64,000 nt of DNA from Bog-473 sp963836605 (GTDB taxonomy: Bacteria > Actinomycetota > Acidimicrobiia > Acidimicrobiales > RAAP-2). Below, in pieces: positions 38,330 to 47,559 of this stretch (positions within the stretch are counted from its first letter, which is position 1; each line of letters starts with the position of its first letter). The stretch covers positions 868,001 through 932,000 of the forward strand of contig CAWIKB010000009.1 of assembly GCA_963836605.1 (NCBI GenBank). The letters are read 5' to 3'. The translations under genes and the position numbers were made by a program. A model generated the notes under the pieces. That model was not told the DNA's origin. It saw nothing but the letters and a program-made list of their open reading frames with translations, and ran no database searches.

Positions 38330-39658
38330 GTGCAGCCTCGAATCAGCAGCGGACTGGCCATGGCCGCCTTGAGCTGCGCCGTCGCCGGGCTTGGCCTGTG
38401 CAGCCTCCTCGCCGGGCCCGCCACGGCATCCTCGTCCAAGAGCACGGTGGTCCGGGCCGCGTTGCCGCCGGGAAAGATCAACCACATCATCGTGGTCGAA
38501 TTCGAAAACGAGGGCTATCAGACGACTTTCGGGCCCGGCTCTCCCGCCACCTACCTCAATGGCACCCTGCGCAAGAAGGGCGTGCTTCTCCAGAACTACT
38601 ACGCCACCGGTCACAACAGCCTGGACAACTACATCGCTCAGGTCTCCGGACAGGCGCCGACCCTGGACACCGGGGCTGACTGCGCCGACAACGGGTTCGC
38701 CTTCGCCAACCTGCTCCCCGGCACGCCGGATCCCAATCAGGCCAAGAATCCCGGTCAGGTGGACGGAACTGGTTGTGTGTACCCGGCCGCGGTCCAGACC
38801 ATCGCCAACCAGCTCGATGCCAAGTATCCGCCGAACAAGACCACCCACGTCGCGGCCTGGCGCGGCTACGACCAGGACATGGGGATCACCCCGTCACGCG
38901 ACGGTGGCCCCTCGGACCCGACCGGCGGCACGGACTGCGCGCACCCGGCGATCGGTGCCACCGACACGGCTGAGACCGCCACCGCCACGGACCAGTACAC
39001 GAGTCGGCACAATCCGTTCGTGTGGTTCCACTCGATCATCGACAACGCGGCTGTCTGCAATGCCAACGTGGTGCCACTCGGTCAACCCAACGCCACCAGT
39101 CATCTGGTCAAGGACCTCAAGAGCCAGAAGACCACACCGCGGTATGCGTTCATCACGCCCAACCTCTGCAGCGACGGCCACGACGCCACCTGCACCGGCA
39201 CCAACAGCACCGGTGGCCACGCCGGCGGCCTTACCGGGGCCGATCAGTTCCTCCAGACCTGGATGCCCAAGATCCTGGCCTCCCCCGCCTACAAGAGCGG
39301 TAACACCCTGGTCGTCGTCACCTTCGACGAAGCCGACGTCAACCCGAGCGATCCCACGTACGCCGCCGCCTGCTGCAACGAGCCCACCGGGCCCAATACC
39401 AATGCTCCCGGCGATGCCGCGCTGAGCACGGACTCCGCGCCCGGGGGCGGGCAGGTCGGGGCCTTGCTCCTGGACGCCAAGTACATCGCGCCCGGCACGA
39501 CCGATACCACCGGATCGTACAACCACTACTCGGCGCTGCGCAGCTACGAGGACCTGTTGGGGTTGACCACGGGCGGGACCGACGGTCACGGTCACCTGGG
39601 CTACGCCGCCACCCCGGGGCTCGTTCCGTTCGGCAAGGACGTCTTCCCCAAGGGCTGA
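38330..39658 (+). CDS. Secreted phosphoesterase (phospholipase C / acid phosphatase AcpA family)
   Basis: 442 residues from the GTG at 38330. The signal peptide (LAMAALSCAVAGLGLCSLLA) is cleaved near residue 35. The core begins INHIIVVEFENEGYQTTFG, the metal-binding first strand of the PF04185 phosphoesterase family, with ATGHNSLDNYIAQVSGQAPT (nucleophile region) and VVVTFDEADVNPSDP (metal ligands) and a C-terminal YNHYSALRSYEDLLGL. Acts outside the cell on phosphate esters; whether the substrate is a phospholipid or another ester cannot be read. Confidence 0.85.
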   Translation: MQPRISSGLAMAALSCAVAGLGLCSLLAGPATASSSKSTVVRAALPPGKINHIIVVEFENEGYQTTFGPGSPATYLNGTLRKKGVLLQNYYATGHNSLDNYIAQVSGQAPTLDTGADCADNGFAFANLLPGTPDPNQAKNPGQVDGTGCVYPAAVQTIANQLDAKYPPNKTTHVAAWRGYDQDMGITPSRDGGPSDPTGGTDCAHPAIGATDTAETATATDQYTSRHNPFVWFHSIIDNAAVCNANVVPLGQPNATSHLVKDLKSQKTTPRYAFITPNLCSDGHDATCTGTNSTGGHAGGLTGADQFLQTWMPKILASPAYKSGNTLVVVTFDEADVNPSDPTYAAACCNEPTGPNTNAPGDAALSTDSAPGGGQVGALLLDAKYIAPGTTDTTGSYNHYSALRSYEDLLGLTTGGTDGHGHLGYAATPGLVPFGKDVFPKG

Positions 39659-39690
39659 GCCGTGCTCCCGGAGCGTGGAAGTAGTCAGAC

Positions 39691-39729
39691 CTCCCCGAAG
39701 TAACTCCTCGGAGTAACTCCCCGGAGCAA
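39691..39729. repeat. 13-bp tandem repeat, three units
   Basis: Units CTCCCCGAAGTAA, CTCCTCGGAGTAA and CTCCCCGGAGCAA at 39691, 39704 and 39717, in the gap between two convergent genes. The second and third have self-complementary CTCCnCGGAG cores, so the array could fold as hairpins. Confidence 0.8.
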
Positions 39730-39748
39730 TCGGGCAGACCTCCGGTAC

Positions 39749-40267
39749 TCAGTCCAATCGGCGCTGGGTGGAACGGAAGCGCTTCGCATTGGCGACGTAC
39801 TCGGCGGCCGAGAACTGAATGAGCTCGAGGCTGCTCTTGCCCTCCCGGATGACGGCCGGGACTCCGACGGCGAGTGCGCCCGGCGGCACGGCCATCTTGT
39901 TGGGGACGACCGCGTTGGCCCCCACCGTGGCTCCCCGTCCGACCACCGCGTAGTGCAGCACCACAGAGCCGGAGCCCACCAGGCTGTCGTCTTCGAGGAG
40001 GCAGCCTTCCAGGTGGGTCAGGTGCCCGATGACACAACCGTCGCCCACCACAGTGGGGAACCCCGGGCCGGCATGGATCACCGTGCCGTCCTGCACCGAG
40101 CTGCGCGCGCCGATGGTGATCACGCCGTAGTCACCTCGCAGGACGGCCTGGGGCCATACGCTGGCCTCGGGCCCGATGGTGACGTCGCCGACGACGACCG
40201 CGTCGGGATGGATGTACGCCTCGGGATCGATGCGGGGGGCCACGCCGTCAAGTTCGTAGATCGCCAT
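39749..40267 (-). CDS. Gamma-carbonic anhydrase family protein (left-handed beta helix)
   Basis: 172 residues of hexapeptide repeats (VTIGPEASVWPQAVLRGDYG...). Metal-ligand positions: His65 (GTVIHAG), His82 (IGHLTH), and the third ligand position is Glu87 (HLEGC) where Cam/YrdA-type enzymes have His; an extra His85 sits three residues earlier. It may bind metal differently or be inactive as an anhydrase. It follows the small zinc-ribbon gene and der on the same strand. Confidence 0.85.
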   Translation of the reverse strand: MAIYELDGVAPRIDPEAYIHPDAVVVGDVTIGPEASVWPQAVLRGDYGVITIGARSSVQDGTVIHAGPGFPTVVGDGCVIGHLTHLEGCLLEDDSLVGSGSVVLHYAVVGRGATVGANAVVPNKMAVPPGALAVGVPAVIREGKSSLELIQFSAAEYVANAKRFRSTQRRLD

Positions 40268-40327
40268 CCGGGCGACGTTATCCGGTTGCGGTCACGTCAC
40301 CGTCACCGCGCCCGCACCGTCACCGGG

Positions 40328-40531
40328 TCACACGTGCCCGACGACCCAGGTGACGCCCTGGTAGCCCCGGTAGCCCAGGTAGACCACCGACGCCGCCAGC
40401 ATGGCCTTGAAATACCAGGGGATGGGCGGTCGCTCCTGATCCGCCAGGATGGTGCCGCACTCGGGGCACTCCCCTTCCTCTCCGAGATCCTCGTCCTCGA
40501 CCAGCACATCGCATTCCTCGCACCACGCCAT
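40328..40531 (-). CDS. Small zinc-ribbon protein with one membrane helix
   Basis: 67 residues. CEEC and CPEC form a zinc ribbon in an acidic N-terminal half; PWYFKAMLAASVVYLGYRGY is a single membrane helix. It starts 16 bp after the end of der and precedes the carbonic-anhydrase-like gene, so it is probably in the same transcript. Function unknown. Confidence 0.7.
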   Translation of the reverse strand: MAWCEECDVLVEDEDLGEEGECPECGTILADQERPPIPWYFKAMLAASVVYLGYRGYQGVTWVVGHV

Positions 40532-40547
40532 CAGGAGCCGCCGCTCG

Positions 40548-41882
40548 TCACTTGCCGCCGATGCGCACCCGCAACTTCATCGGGGTGGCGCCGAACTCGA
40601 ATTTCTCGCGCAGGCCCCGCTCTATGTAGCGCAGGTACGTCGGGTGCAGCCGCCCGTTGGTGAAGAGGGTGAAGGTGGGAGGGTCGATAGCCCCTTGGAC
40701 GATGTAACGGATCTTGGAGCGGGGCGCCGCCTGGCGCAATTGCAGTTCCAGGACGGCCCGGTTGAGGGCCCCCGTCGGCACCCGCTGGTGGTACGCCTCG
40801 ACCGAGTCGCGCAGGGCGGGAAGGATGCGGTACACGCCCTTGCCCGAGAGGGCGGAGAGCTTCAGGACCGGCGCGGCCCCCAGAAAGGCCAACCGGTCCC
40901 CCACTCCGGCCAGGACATCGTCACGGTCGTCGATCGGGATCAGGTCCCACTTGTTGAGCACGACAATGGCCGGACAGCCCGACACCCCGATGCGCTCGGC
41001 CAGACGTTGGTCCTGATGCGAGGCGCCGATGGTGGCGTCGATGACCAGGACGGCGACGTCGGCGCGCTCCAACGCCCGCAACGCCCGCAACACCGAGTGG
41101 TGCTCGGTCCCCCGCTCGGTCCGGGCCGGTCGACGCAGGCCGGCGGTGTCGATGAAGCAGACCGGACCGTCGGCCGTCTCGACCACCGTGTCGATGGCGT
41201 CCCGGGTGGTGCCGGGCAGGTCGTGCACGATCGAGCGCTCCTCGCCCAGGAGTTTGTTGAAGAGCGTGGATTTGCCCACGTTGGGCCGGCCGATGATGGC
41301 GACCCGCGGCGTCGACCCGGGGCGATGGAGTGCCGGGCTGGCCTCCTCCTCGTCTTCGGTCGGTACCGGAGGCGGCAACAGGTCGACCACGGCGTCGAGG
41401 AGGTCGCCTGTCCCCCGACCGTGCAGCGAGCTGACCGGGAAGGGATCGCCGACCCCGAGGCTGACGAACTCCCACACGGCGGACTCCCGATTGGTGTCGT
41501 CCACCTTGTTGACCACCAGGCGTACGGGTGGGCCGGCCCGGCGGATGCGCTTGGCCGCCGCCAGGTCCTCGTCGGTGACCCCGGTGGTGACGTCCACCAC
41601 CAGCAGGATGACGTCCGCTTCGGCCAGGGCCTGCTCGGCCTGCTGGCTGACCTTGGAGTCCAGCGCGCTCCCGCCGGCCAGCCAACCGCCGGTGTCCATG
41701 ATGGAGAAGGGCACCCCGATCCATTCAGCGGTGAGCACCTTGCGGTCCCGGGTGACGCCGGGCTCCTCCTCGACCACCGCGGCGCGCTCGCCCACGATGC
41801 GGTTGACCAGGGAGGACTTGCCGACATTGGGGCGCCCGGCCACCACCACCAGGGGGAGTGACAGCACGGCGGTCGCGGTCAT
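40548..41882 (-). CDS. der: Ribosome assembly GTPase Der (EngA)
   Basis: 444 residues from the ATG at 41882, which overlaps the stop of the upstream radical-SAM gene (ATGA). Two G domains in tandem: GRPNVGKSSL with NKVD, and GRPNVGKSTL with NKWD, followed by the KH-like domain (TFTLFTNGRLHPTYLRYIER). An acidic linker (PTEDEEEAS) separates the G domains. Acts in 50S subunit maturation. Confidence 0.97.
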   Translation of the reverse strand: MTATAVLSLPLVVVAGRPNVGKSSLVNRIVGERAAVVEEEPGVTRDRKVLTAEWIGVPFSIMDTGGWLAGGSALDSKVSQQAEQALAEADVILLVVDVTTGVTDEDLAAAKRIRRAGPPVRLVVNKVDDTNRESAVWEFVSLGVGDPFPVSSLHGRGTGDLLDAVVDLLPPPVPTEDEEEASPALHRPGSTPRVAIIGRPNVGKSTLFNKLLGEERSIVHDLPGTTRDAIDTVVETADGPVCFIDTAGLRRPARTERGTEHHSVLRALRALERADVAVLVIDATIGASHQDQRLAERIGVSGCPAIVVLNKWDLIPIDDRDDVLAGVGDRLAFLGAAPVLKLSALSGKGVYRILPALRDSVEAYHQRVPTGALNRAVLELQLRQAAPRSKIRYIVQGAIDPPTFTLFTNGRLHPTYLRYIERGLREKFEFGATPMKLRVRIGGK

Positions 41883-43275
41883 GCCGCGCATCCCGAGCGG
41901 AACGAGGTGCCGTCGAGGGCGCGGCGGAGGGAGCCGCCGTCGGTGGGGACGACCTCGACCGGGCGGGGCAGATCGGCCAGCGTGAGCCCATCGAGGAAAC
42001 GCCCTTCGTTCAGGCAGGCGTCGGGCAGCAGGTAGCGCACGTCGGTCGGGCTGGCGTGCAGCGCCCGCGCCAGGTCCTCGCCGGTCAGCAGTCCGGCCAC
42101 GCCGATGTTGCCGCCGAAGAAGTCGTTGGGTATCTCGCGCACACGTACGTCCGGGCGGGGGTGCGAGGCCAACAAGGGGGCCAGGATCCGTGCCCCGTAG
42201 GTCCCGGTCAGCACCGTGACCGGGCGGCCGTCGGGCCCGCTGCTGCCGGCCGGTCGCGCCGGGAGCAGGCGAAGCGCCCGGTAGCCCTCGGCCGGGGCGG
42301 CGTCCACGGAGGCGAAGAAGCCGTGCCGTACCCCCCGGGGCCGCTTGCGCCGGGTCGGGCAAACGCGTCGACGAAGGCCCGGGTCATGCCGATGCCGTTC
42401 TCGTGCTGGGGGAATTCGTCGTAGGCCCGGGCGGGCGGGAAGCTGCGCTGGGCCAGCAGGTAGTACTCGTCGGCGGCGTAGACCAGGCGCCGGCCGAGGG
42501 TGCGGGCGTAGATCTTCTGCCATTCGGCCACGGTGTCGACCACGAAGGCCGCCTCCTCGGTCGTGTGGGCGCGCATCTCGGCTTCCTTGGAGAATTGGCT
42601 GACGCCGAGGGGGACCACACCCACCGTGGCCAGCCGCGGGTACTGGTCGAGGATGCCGGCCAGGGTGTCCTCCAGGGCGGCGCCGTCGTTGACGCCCGGG
42701 CAGACCACGACCTGGCCGTGCACCTCGATCCCGCCGTCGAGCAGCACGCCGAGCCAGCGGAGACTGGTGGCGCCCTTGGGATTGCGCAGCATCTGGGCCC
42801 GCAGCTCGGGGTCGGTGCTGTGGATGGAGACGAAGAGGGGGCCCAGGCGCTCGGTGAGGATGCGTTCGGCATCGAGCTCGGTGAACCGGGTGAGGGTGGT
42901 GAAGTTCCCGTAGAGGAACGAGAGCCGGTAGTCGTCGTCCTTGAGGTAGAGGCTGCGCCGCATGCCCTTGGGCAGCTGGTAGATGAAACAGAAGGCACAG
43001 TGGTTGTCGCAGGTCCGGATGCGGTCGAAGACGGCCGAGGAGACCTCGACCCCGAACGGCTCGCCCGGGGCCTTGGCGATACGCACCAGGCGGGGCAGGT
43101 CCGCCCCGGCGCGTCTGACCATGACGCTGAGGTCGTCAGCGTCACAGAGCTGCTGGAAATCGATGACGTCGCGCGGTTCCTGCCCACCGATGGAGAGGAT
43201 CTCGTCACCCACGGCCACGCCGGCCCGGGCTGCCGGCGACGCCGCGGTGACCGAAGTCACCGTGGGAGCGGACAT
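41879..43275 (-). CDS. DUF512 radical-SAM/PDZ protein, interrupted by a frameshift
   Basis: The N-terminal PDZ domain (AASPAARAGVAVGDEILSIG) is followed by the 4Fe-4S motif RTCDNHCAFCF and a radical-SAM core, then DUF512. The first frame is sensible to TRAFVDAFARPGASGPGG; within a run of six G (plus-strand C run near 42336) one base is missing and the sequence continues in another frame as VRHGFFASVDAAPAEGYRAL and ends GTSFRSGCAA. The total is one base short of 466 codons. The association upstream of der is conserved in related genomes to my knowledge. The reaction is unknown. Confidence 0.85.
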
Positions 43276-43397
43276 CGCACCAGGCTACTGCCCGTGGGCG
43301 CCGGTTCCGTCCCGGGGGCCACGGAGGTCAACTGGGGTGGCGCGGCCCGTCTGGCCACGGCGTGGGAACCTTCCGGACTCCCGGTAGCGTTGAAAGG

Positions 43398-44450
43398 GTG
43401 TCCGACGTCGAAAGGGTCCTCCTGGCCGAGCCCCGGGGCTTCTGTGCCGGAGTGGAGAAGGCGATCAAGGCGCTGGCCTGGATGGTGCGCGTTTTCGAGC
43501 CGCCCGTCTACTGCTACCACGAGATCGTGCACAACCGGCACGTGGTGGATCGTTTTCGCGAGCAGGGGGTGATCTTCGTCGACGACATCGGCGATGTGCC
43601 GCCCGGGGCGCCGCTCATGCTCAGCGCCCACGGCTCGGCCCCCGATGTGGTGAGCGCGGCCCGGGCCCGGGGCGGCGTCGTGGTCGATGCGGTGTGCCCG
43701 CTGGTCACCAAGGTCCACCACGAGCTCAAGGTGCGCAGCCGCAAGGGCTTCACCGTCCTCTACGTCGGGCACGCCGGGCACGAGGAGGCGGTGGGCACCA
43801 TGGCGGTGGCTCCCGACTCGGTCCGGCTCGTCGAGCACGAGGAGGACCTCGACGCGCTCGAGATCGGCGGGGAATCCGGGACCCCGATGGCCCTCCTGGC
43901 CCAGACCACGCTCAGCCACGACGAATGGCGCGGCCTCATGGAGTCGGCCCGCCGCCGCTTCCCGGATCTGTGGATGCCCAATCGCAGCGACCTCTGTTTC
44001 GCCACCACCAACCGCCAGGCCGCCCTCAAAGCCATCGCCAGCGAGGCCGACGCGGTCGTCGTCATCGGCTCGGCCAACTCATCGAACACCGTGGCGCTCG
44101 AAACAGTGGCCCTGGCCTCGGGTTGCCCCCGGGTGCTCCGGATCAACGAGGCCGACGAGTTGCCCGAGGACCTGCACGGCATCGTCGGCGTCACGGCCGG
44201 CGCGTCGGCCCCCGAAGCCCTGGTGGAAGAGGTCATTCGCGCCCTGGCACCCCGCCTGGGGGTGAAGGAGGTCACGGTGACCACCGAGGACGAGTACTTC
44301 CCGCCCCCACCCGAATTGCGGGAGCTGCTGCGGGCCATGGGCAGCACGGTGGGCTTCCTCTCGGGGCGCCCGGCGGCCGAGCGGGGTGACCCGGCGGCCG
44401 AGGACCGGTCCATCTCCGCCGCCGACGTCCTGGACATGCTGGCCTCGTGA
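43398..44450 (+). CDS. ispH: 4-Hydroxy-3-methylbut-2-enyl diphosphate reductase
   Basis: Last step of the MEP isoprenoid pathway. 350 residues from the GTG at 43398 (VSDVERVLLAEPRGFCAGVE). Fe-S ligands: Cys in GFCAGV (near residue 14), Cys in VCPLVTKVH and Cys in LCFATTNRQ; conserved HGSAP, GHAGHEE and TTLSHDEW motifs are present. Divergent from the DUF512 gene across 122 bp. Confidence 0.96.
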   Translation: MSDVERVLLAEPRGFCAGVEKAIKALAWMVRVFEPPVYCYHEIVHNRHVVDRFREQGVIFVDDIGDVPPGAPLMLSAHGSAPDVVSAARARGGVVVDAVCPLVTKVHHELKVRSRKGFTVLYVGHAGHEEAVGTMAVAPDSVRLVEHEEDLDALEIGGESGTPMALLAQTTLSHDEWRGLMESARRRFPDLWMPNRSDLCFATTNRQAALKAIASEADAVVVIGSANSSNTVALETVALASGCPRVLRINEADELPEDLHGIVGVTAGASAPEALVEEVIRALAPRLGVKEVTVTTEDEYFPPPPELRELLRAMGSTVGFLSGRPAAERGDPAAEDRSISAADVLDMLAS

Positions 44451-44475
44451 GGCATATCAGTGCGATGATTGGGCC

Positions 44476-45018
44476 GTGACGTTCACCCGCATGGATCAGT
44501 CGACCGAAGCCGAGTGGCAGGCCATCGTGGTCGAGACGATGGAGCAGCAGCCACGTGTGGCCGAGAGCGTGCTGTCCATGCTGGCCTCCCTGGAGGCGAT
44601 CACCGACAACTTCGCCGTGGACCAGCTGGTGCATTCACTGCAGACGGCCACCCGGGCCGAGGAGGCGGGCGCGTCGCAGGAGGTGATCGTGGCCTCGCTC
44701 TGCCACGACATCGGCAAGGCCGTCTCGGTGCTCAACCATCCCCGGATCTCGGCCGAGATCCTGCGGCCCTATGTCAGCCACGACACCTTCCAGATGATCC
44801 TGGCCCATCAGGACTTCCAGGGACGCCACTACTACGAGTTCCTCGGCCAGGACCCCAACGCGCGGGACCAGTACAAGGGCGCATCCTGGTACGGGCTGGC
44901 CGAGCAGTTCGCCGACGAATGGGACCAGATCAGCTTCGACCCGGACTACCCGACCCGGCCCCTCTCGCACTTCGAACCAATGGTCCGAGAGGTTTTCGGC
45001 TCCGTCACCACCCTTTGA
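44476..45018 (+). CDS. HD-domain phosphohydrolase
   Basis: 180 residues from the GTG at 44476; an ATG at 44491 is an alternative. The HD motif CHDIGKAVS is at ~residues 77-84, with the first His in VDQLVHSLQTA and further His in HPRISAEIL, YVSHDTF and LAHQDFQG, the pattern of metal-dependent HD hydrolases related to phosphonate-pathway enzymes. The stop overlaps the TTG start of the following glycosyltransferase. Substrate unknown. Confidence 0.75.
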   Translation: MTFTRMDQSTEAEWQAIVVETMEQQPRVAESVLSMLASLEAITDNFAVDQLVHSLQTATRAEEAGASQEVIVASLCHDIGKAVSVLNHPRISAEILRPYVSHDTFQMILAHQDFQGRHYYEFLGQDPNARDQYKGASWYGLAEQFADEWDQISFDPDYPTRPLSHFEPMVREVFGSVTTL

Positions 45019-45845
45019 GCACGCCGCCTCTCCCGACGGGGAGCGCGCGCGTCCGGACCGACCCGGCCCTGGCCCGCCGGGTCATTGCCGAATCCCGCCA
45101 GAAGTTCGTGGCCGACTACCCCGACCTGACGCTCTCTCCCGCCGTGGGGCTGATCTGCGCGTTCGAGGAGGAGCAGAACATCGGGGACGTCCTGGCCGCC
45201 ATGCCCGAATCGGCGGACGGGCTACCCCTGAGCACCCTGGTCGTGGTCGACGGGGGCTCGGATCGCACCGACCAGGTCGCGCTCGAATCGGGAGCGATCA
45301 CCTTCGTCCTGACCGAGAACCTGGGACACGGCTACGCGTTGCGGGTGGGCTACGCCCTCTGTATCGAGGCCGGGGCGCAGTACGTGGTCACCCTGGACGC
45401 CGACGGGCAGAACGATCCGCGCGAGATTCCGGCCATGCTCCAACCCCTGATCGACGACGAGGCCGACTTCGTCCTGGCCTCACGGCGGCTCGGGCAGGAC
45501 ACCACGACGGACCGCTTCCGCAAGGCGGGGGTACATGTCTTCTCCTGGGTCATGAGCGCCATGGGGGGGACCAAGCTGACCGATACGTCCAACGGGTATC
45601 GGGCCCTGCGGGTCACCATGCTCGACGACGTGGTGCACCGCCTGACCCAGTCCCAGTACCAGACGGCGGAGCTCCTCATCGTGTGCATGAAGCGGGGCTG
45701 GCGGGTGACCGAGCGGCCCACCCTGTGGCTCCCCCGGGCCTCGGGCACCACCAAGAAGGGAAGGAATTTCCTCTTCGGGCTGCGCTACGGCTGGGTGGTG
45801 TTCTCCACCTGGTGGCGGGAGCGCAAAGGGGTCCGTCACTCCTAG
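45015..45845 (+). CDS. Glycosyltransferase family 2
   Basis: 276 residues from the TTG that overlaps the upstream stop (TTGA); no ATG or GTG is available before the conserved core. GT-A fold: VGLICAFEEEQNIGDVLAAM, VVVDGGSDRT, the DXD motif in VVTLDADGQNDP, and a TSNGYRALR acceptor region. It resembles polyprenyl-phosphate sugar transferases but has no C-terminal membrane pair; the FGLRYGWVVFSTWW end may be a short membrane-associated helix. Confidence 0.85.
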   Translation: MSTPPLPTGSARVRTDPALARRVIAESRQKFVADYPDLTLSPAVGLICAFEEEQNIGDVLAAMPESADGLPLSTLVVVDGGSDRTDQVALESGAITFVLTENLGHGYALRVGYALCIEAGAQYVVTLDADGQNDPREIPAMLQPLIDDEADFVLASRRLGQDTTTDRFRKAGVHVFSWVMSAMGGTKLTDTSNGYRALRVTMLDDVVHRLTQSQYQTAELLIVCMKRGWRVTERPTLWLPRASGTTKKGRNFLFGLRYGWVVFSTWWRERKGVRHS

Positions 45846-45880
45846 CTGATCCGCCGGCGTCGCCGTGCCGCCCCGTCTGG

Positions 45881-46399
45881 CTACGACTGGTCGAGGTCGT
45901 GGTCGAGGTCGAGCTGCATGAGGACCAGGTCAAGTCGCTGCCCCCACTTCTCACCGACGCCGGGCAGACGCGCCACCTCGCGAAAGCCGAGCCGCGCGTG
46001 GAAGTCGATCGACCGGGTATTGGCGCCGTCGATGGCGGCGATCATCACGCGCTTATGGGCCTGACGAGCGTGATCGGCCAGACCGGAGAGCAGAGCCCGA
46101 CCGACCCCCCGGCCCCAGTGCCTTTCGTCGATGTGGATGGAATGCTCAACCGTGAAGCGGTAGCCCGGCCAACGGGTCGAGTCCCGGAAGTCCCCGTAGG
46201 TTCCCCAACCCACGACGCGCTCCTGCTCGGTCGCGACGAGGACCGGAAAGGAGGCGCGCTCCTGCCGGCGCAGCCACCGTGTCCGGTCCTCGACCGTGTG
46301 CGGCGTCTCGGTCCACTCGTAGGTCGTGGTTCCCACGAGCGCGTTGGCGATCTCGGTGATGGCGGGCACATCCCCGTCGTCGGCCGGTCGAAGCAGCAT
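45881..46399 (-). CDS. GNAT N-acetyltransferase, phosphinothricin acetyltransferase-like
   Basis: 172 residues. The start MLLRPADDGDVPAITEIANA, the VEHSIHIDERHWGRGVGRALL acetyl-CoA motif and FHARLGFREVARLPGVGEKW are typical of the phosphinothricin (Bar/Pat)-like branch, which acetylates small amines or methionine sulfone. The substrate here is unknown. The acidic tail DLDHDLDQS is unusual. Confidence 0.83.
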   Translation of the reverse strand: MLLRPADDGDVPAITEIANALVGTTTYEWTETPHTVEDRTRWLRRQERASFPVLVATEQERVVGWGTYGDFRDSTRWPGYRFTVEHSIHIDERHWGRGVGRALLSGLADHARQAHKRVMIAAIDGANTRSIDFHARLGFREVARLPGVGEKWGQRLDLVLMQLDLDHDLDQS

Positions 46400-46435
46400 C
46401 TCCCGCCAACTCTACGGGAGCCCAAGGTGGGGGCC

Positions 46436-46512
46436 GGAGGCCGGACGCGGAGGCCGGACGCAGAGCCGGGAGCGGAGGCCGCACGCGGAGACCGGGTGCA
46501 GAGACCAGGGCC
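46436..46512. repeat. 13-bp tandem repeat, six units
   Basis: Units related to GGAGGCCGGACGC at 46436, 46449, 46462 (12 bp), 46474, 46487 and 46500, in the 148-bp gap upstream of the GNAT gene. The first two are identical. Confidence 0.85.
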
Positions 46513-46547
46513 AGCCGGCGAGGCCGTTCGTGCCGGAGCCGGCGCGG

Positions 46548-46844
46548 TCAGAACAGACGGGAGAGGCTGAGCACGGCCACCAGGAGACCGACCACGAGAT
46601 AGCCCCAACCGAACTTCCGGCGGTCGGAATCGACGCTCCCCATCCTGAGCAGGTTCGGGAGCAGGTGCTCGACGATCCACTCCCCGACGCCGCCGAGATT
46701 GGCGATCATGGCTGCACCGAGGAGAGCCAGCGCCGCGCCGAGCGCGACGAACACGGCCGATTCCGCGGTCGGGACGACCCCGACGAGGAACCCCGTGCCC
46801 GCCACCCAATGACCCGGCCGCCCCCAGCCCGCCGCAGCGCTCAC
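46548..46844 (-). CDS. Small membrane protein downstream of plsC
   Basis: 98 residues from the GTG one base after the plsC stop. Two or three hydrophobic segments (~residues 12-50 and 80-95) flank a charged turn (RMGSVDSDRRKFGWG). Not recognised. The tight spacing suggests co-translation with plsC and a role at the membrane. Confidence 0.5.
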   Translation of the reverse strand: MSAAAGWGRPGHWVAGTGFLVGVVPTAESAVFVALGAALALLGAAMIANLGGVGEWIVEHLLPNLLRMGSVDSDRRKFGWGYLVVGLLVAVLSLSRLF

Positions 46845-46845
46845 C

Positions 46846-47559
46846 TCACGCCGGTGGGCCCTCGTAGCGACCGGTCCTGGCCCTGGACTCGTCGTAGACC
46901 TCTTGGAGCTTCCCGACCAGGTCCTCGGTCGCGGCATGGACGGCCGAGCGGGAGACGCGTCCTCCGCCGGTGCGGGGTGGCGGCGGGATGGCGGGGCCGA
47001 TGACCAACTGGATCGTCCGCGGCTTGGGGATCAGCTTGCCCTTGGGCATGGCCAGGTCCGACCCGCCGATGCCGATGGGCACGATGGGGGCGCCGGTACG
47101 GGCCGAGAGGAAGGCCGCCCCCTCCATGAGATTCTCGATGGCCCGGCCCTCGCGCCGTGTGCCCTCGGGGAACAGAACCAGGACCTGCCCCTTTTTCAGG
47201 ACCTCCTCGGCCCGTTGCAGGGCCTCGCGGTCGGCCGACTCCCGATGCACGGGAAAGGCCCCGACGTAGAACAGGAGCCGCCCCAGCCACTTCTTCTCCC
47301 ACATGCTGTCCTTGGTCATGAAGAAGAGCATGCGGTCGGTGCAGAAGGCGGCGAACCCGAAGTCGGCGAAGGAGCGGTGCACCGGCGACAGGATCACCGG
47401 ACCGCTGCTCGGCACGTTCCCGAGGCCGACCACCCTGGGCCGGAAGAGGACCCACATAAGGGCGACGAAGAGGCGGCGCATCACCCGGTACCCCACCTTT
47501 TGCCTGGGCTCAATGGCAAAGTCCCGGTGCCGACCGGGCGCGGGAGTGCTCAGAGCCAC
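46846..47559 (-). CDS. plsC: 1-Acylglycerol-3-phosphate acyltransferase
   Basis: 237 residues from a GTG that lies inside the end of the aroA-cmk gene. Acyltransferase motifs: HRSFADF (HX4D), the second region around YVGAFPVHRESADRE, and VLFPEGTRRE. Converts lysophosphatidate to phosphatidate at the membrane. The order aroA-cmk-plsC is common in actinobacteria and firmicutes. Confidence 0.92.
   Translation of the reverse strand: MALSTPAPGRHRDFAIEPRQKVGYRVMRRLFVALMWVLFRPRVVGLGNVPSSGPVILSPVHRSFADFGFAAFCTDRMLFFMTKDSMWEKKWLGRLLFYVGAFPVHRESADREALQRAEEVLKKGQVLVLFPEGTRREGRAIENLMEGAAFLSARTGAPIVPIGIGGSDLAMPKGKLIPKPRTIQLVIGPAIPPPPRTGGGRVSRSAVHAATEDLVGKLQEVYDESRARTGRYEGPPA

Noticed and set aside
46436..46512. 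CRISPR array
   Set aside because: Units are 12-13 bp without spacers; no cas genes occur in the window.
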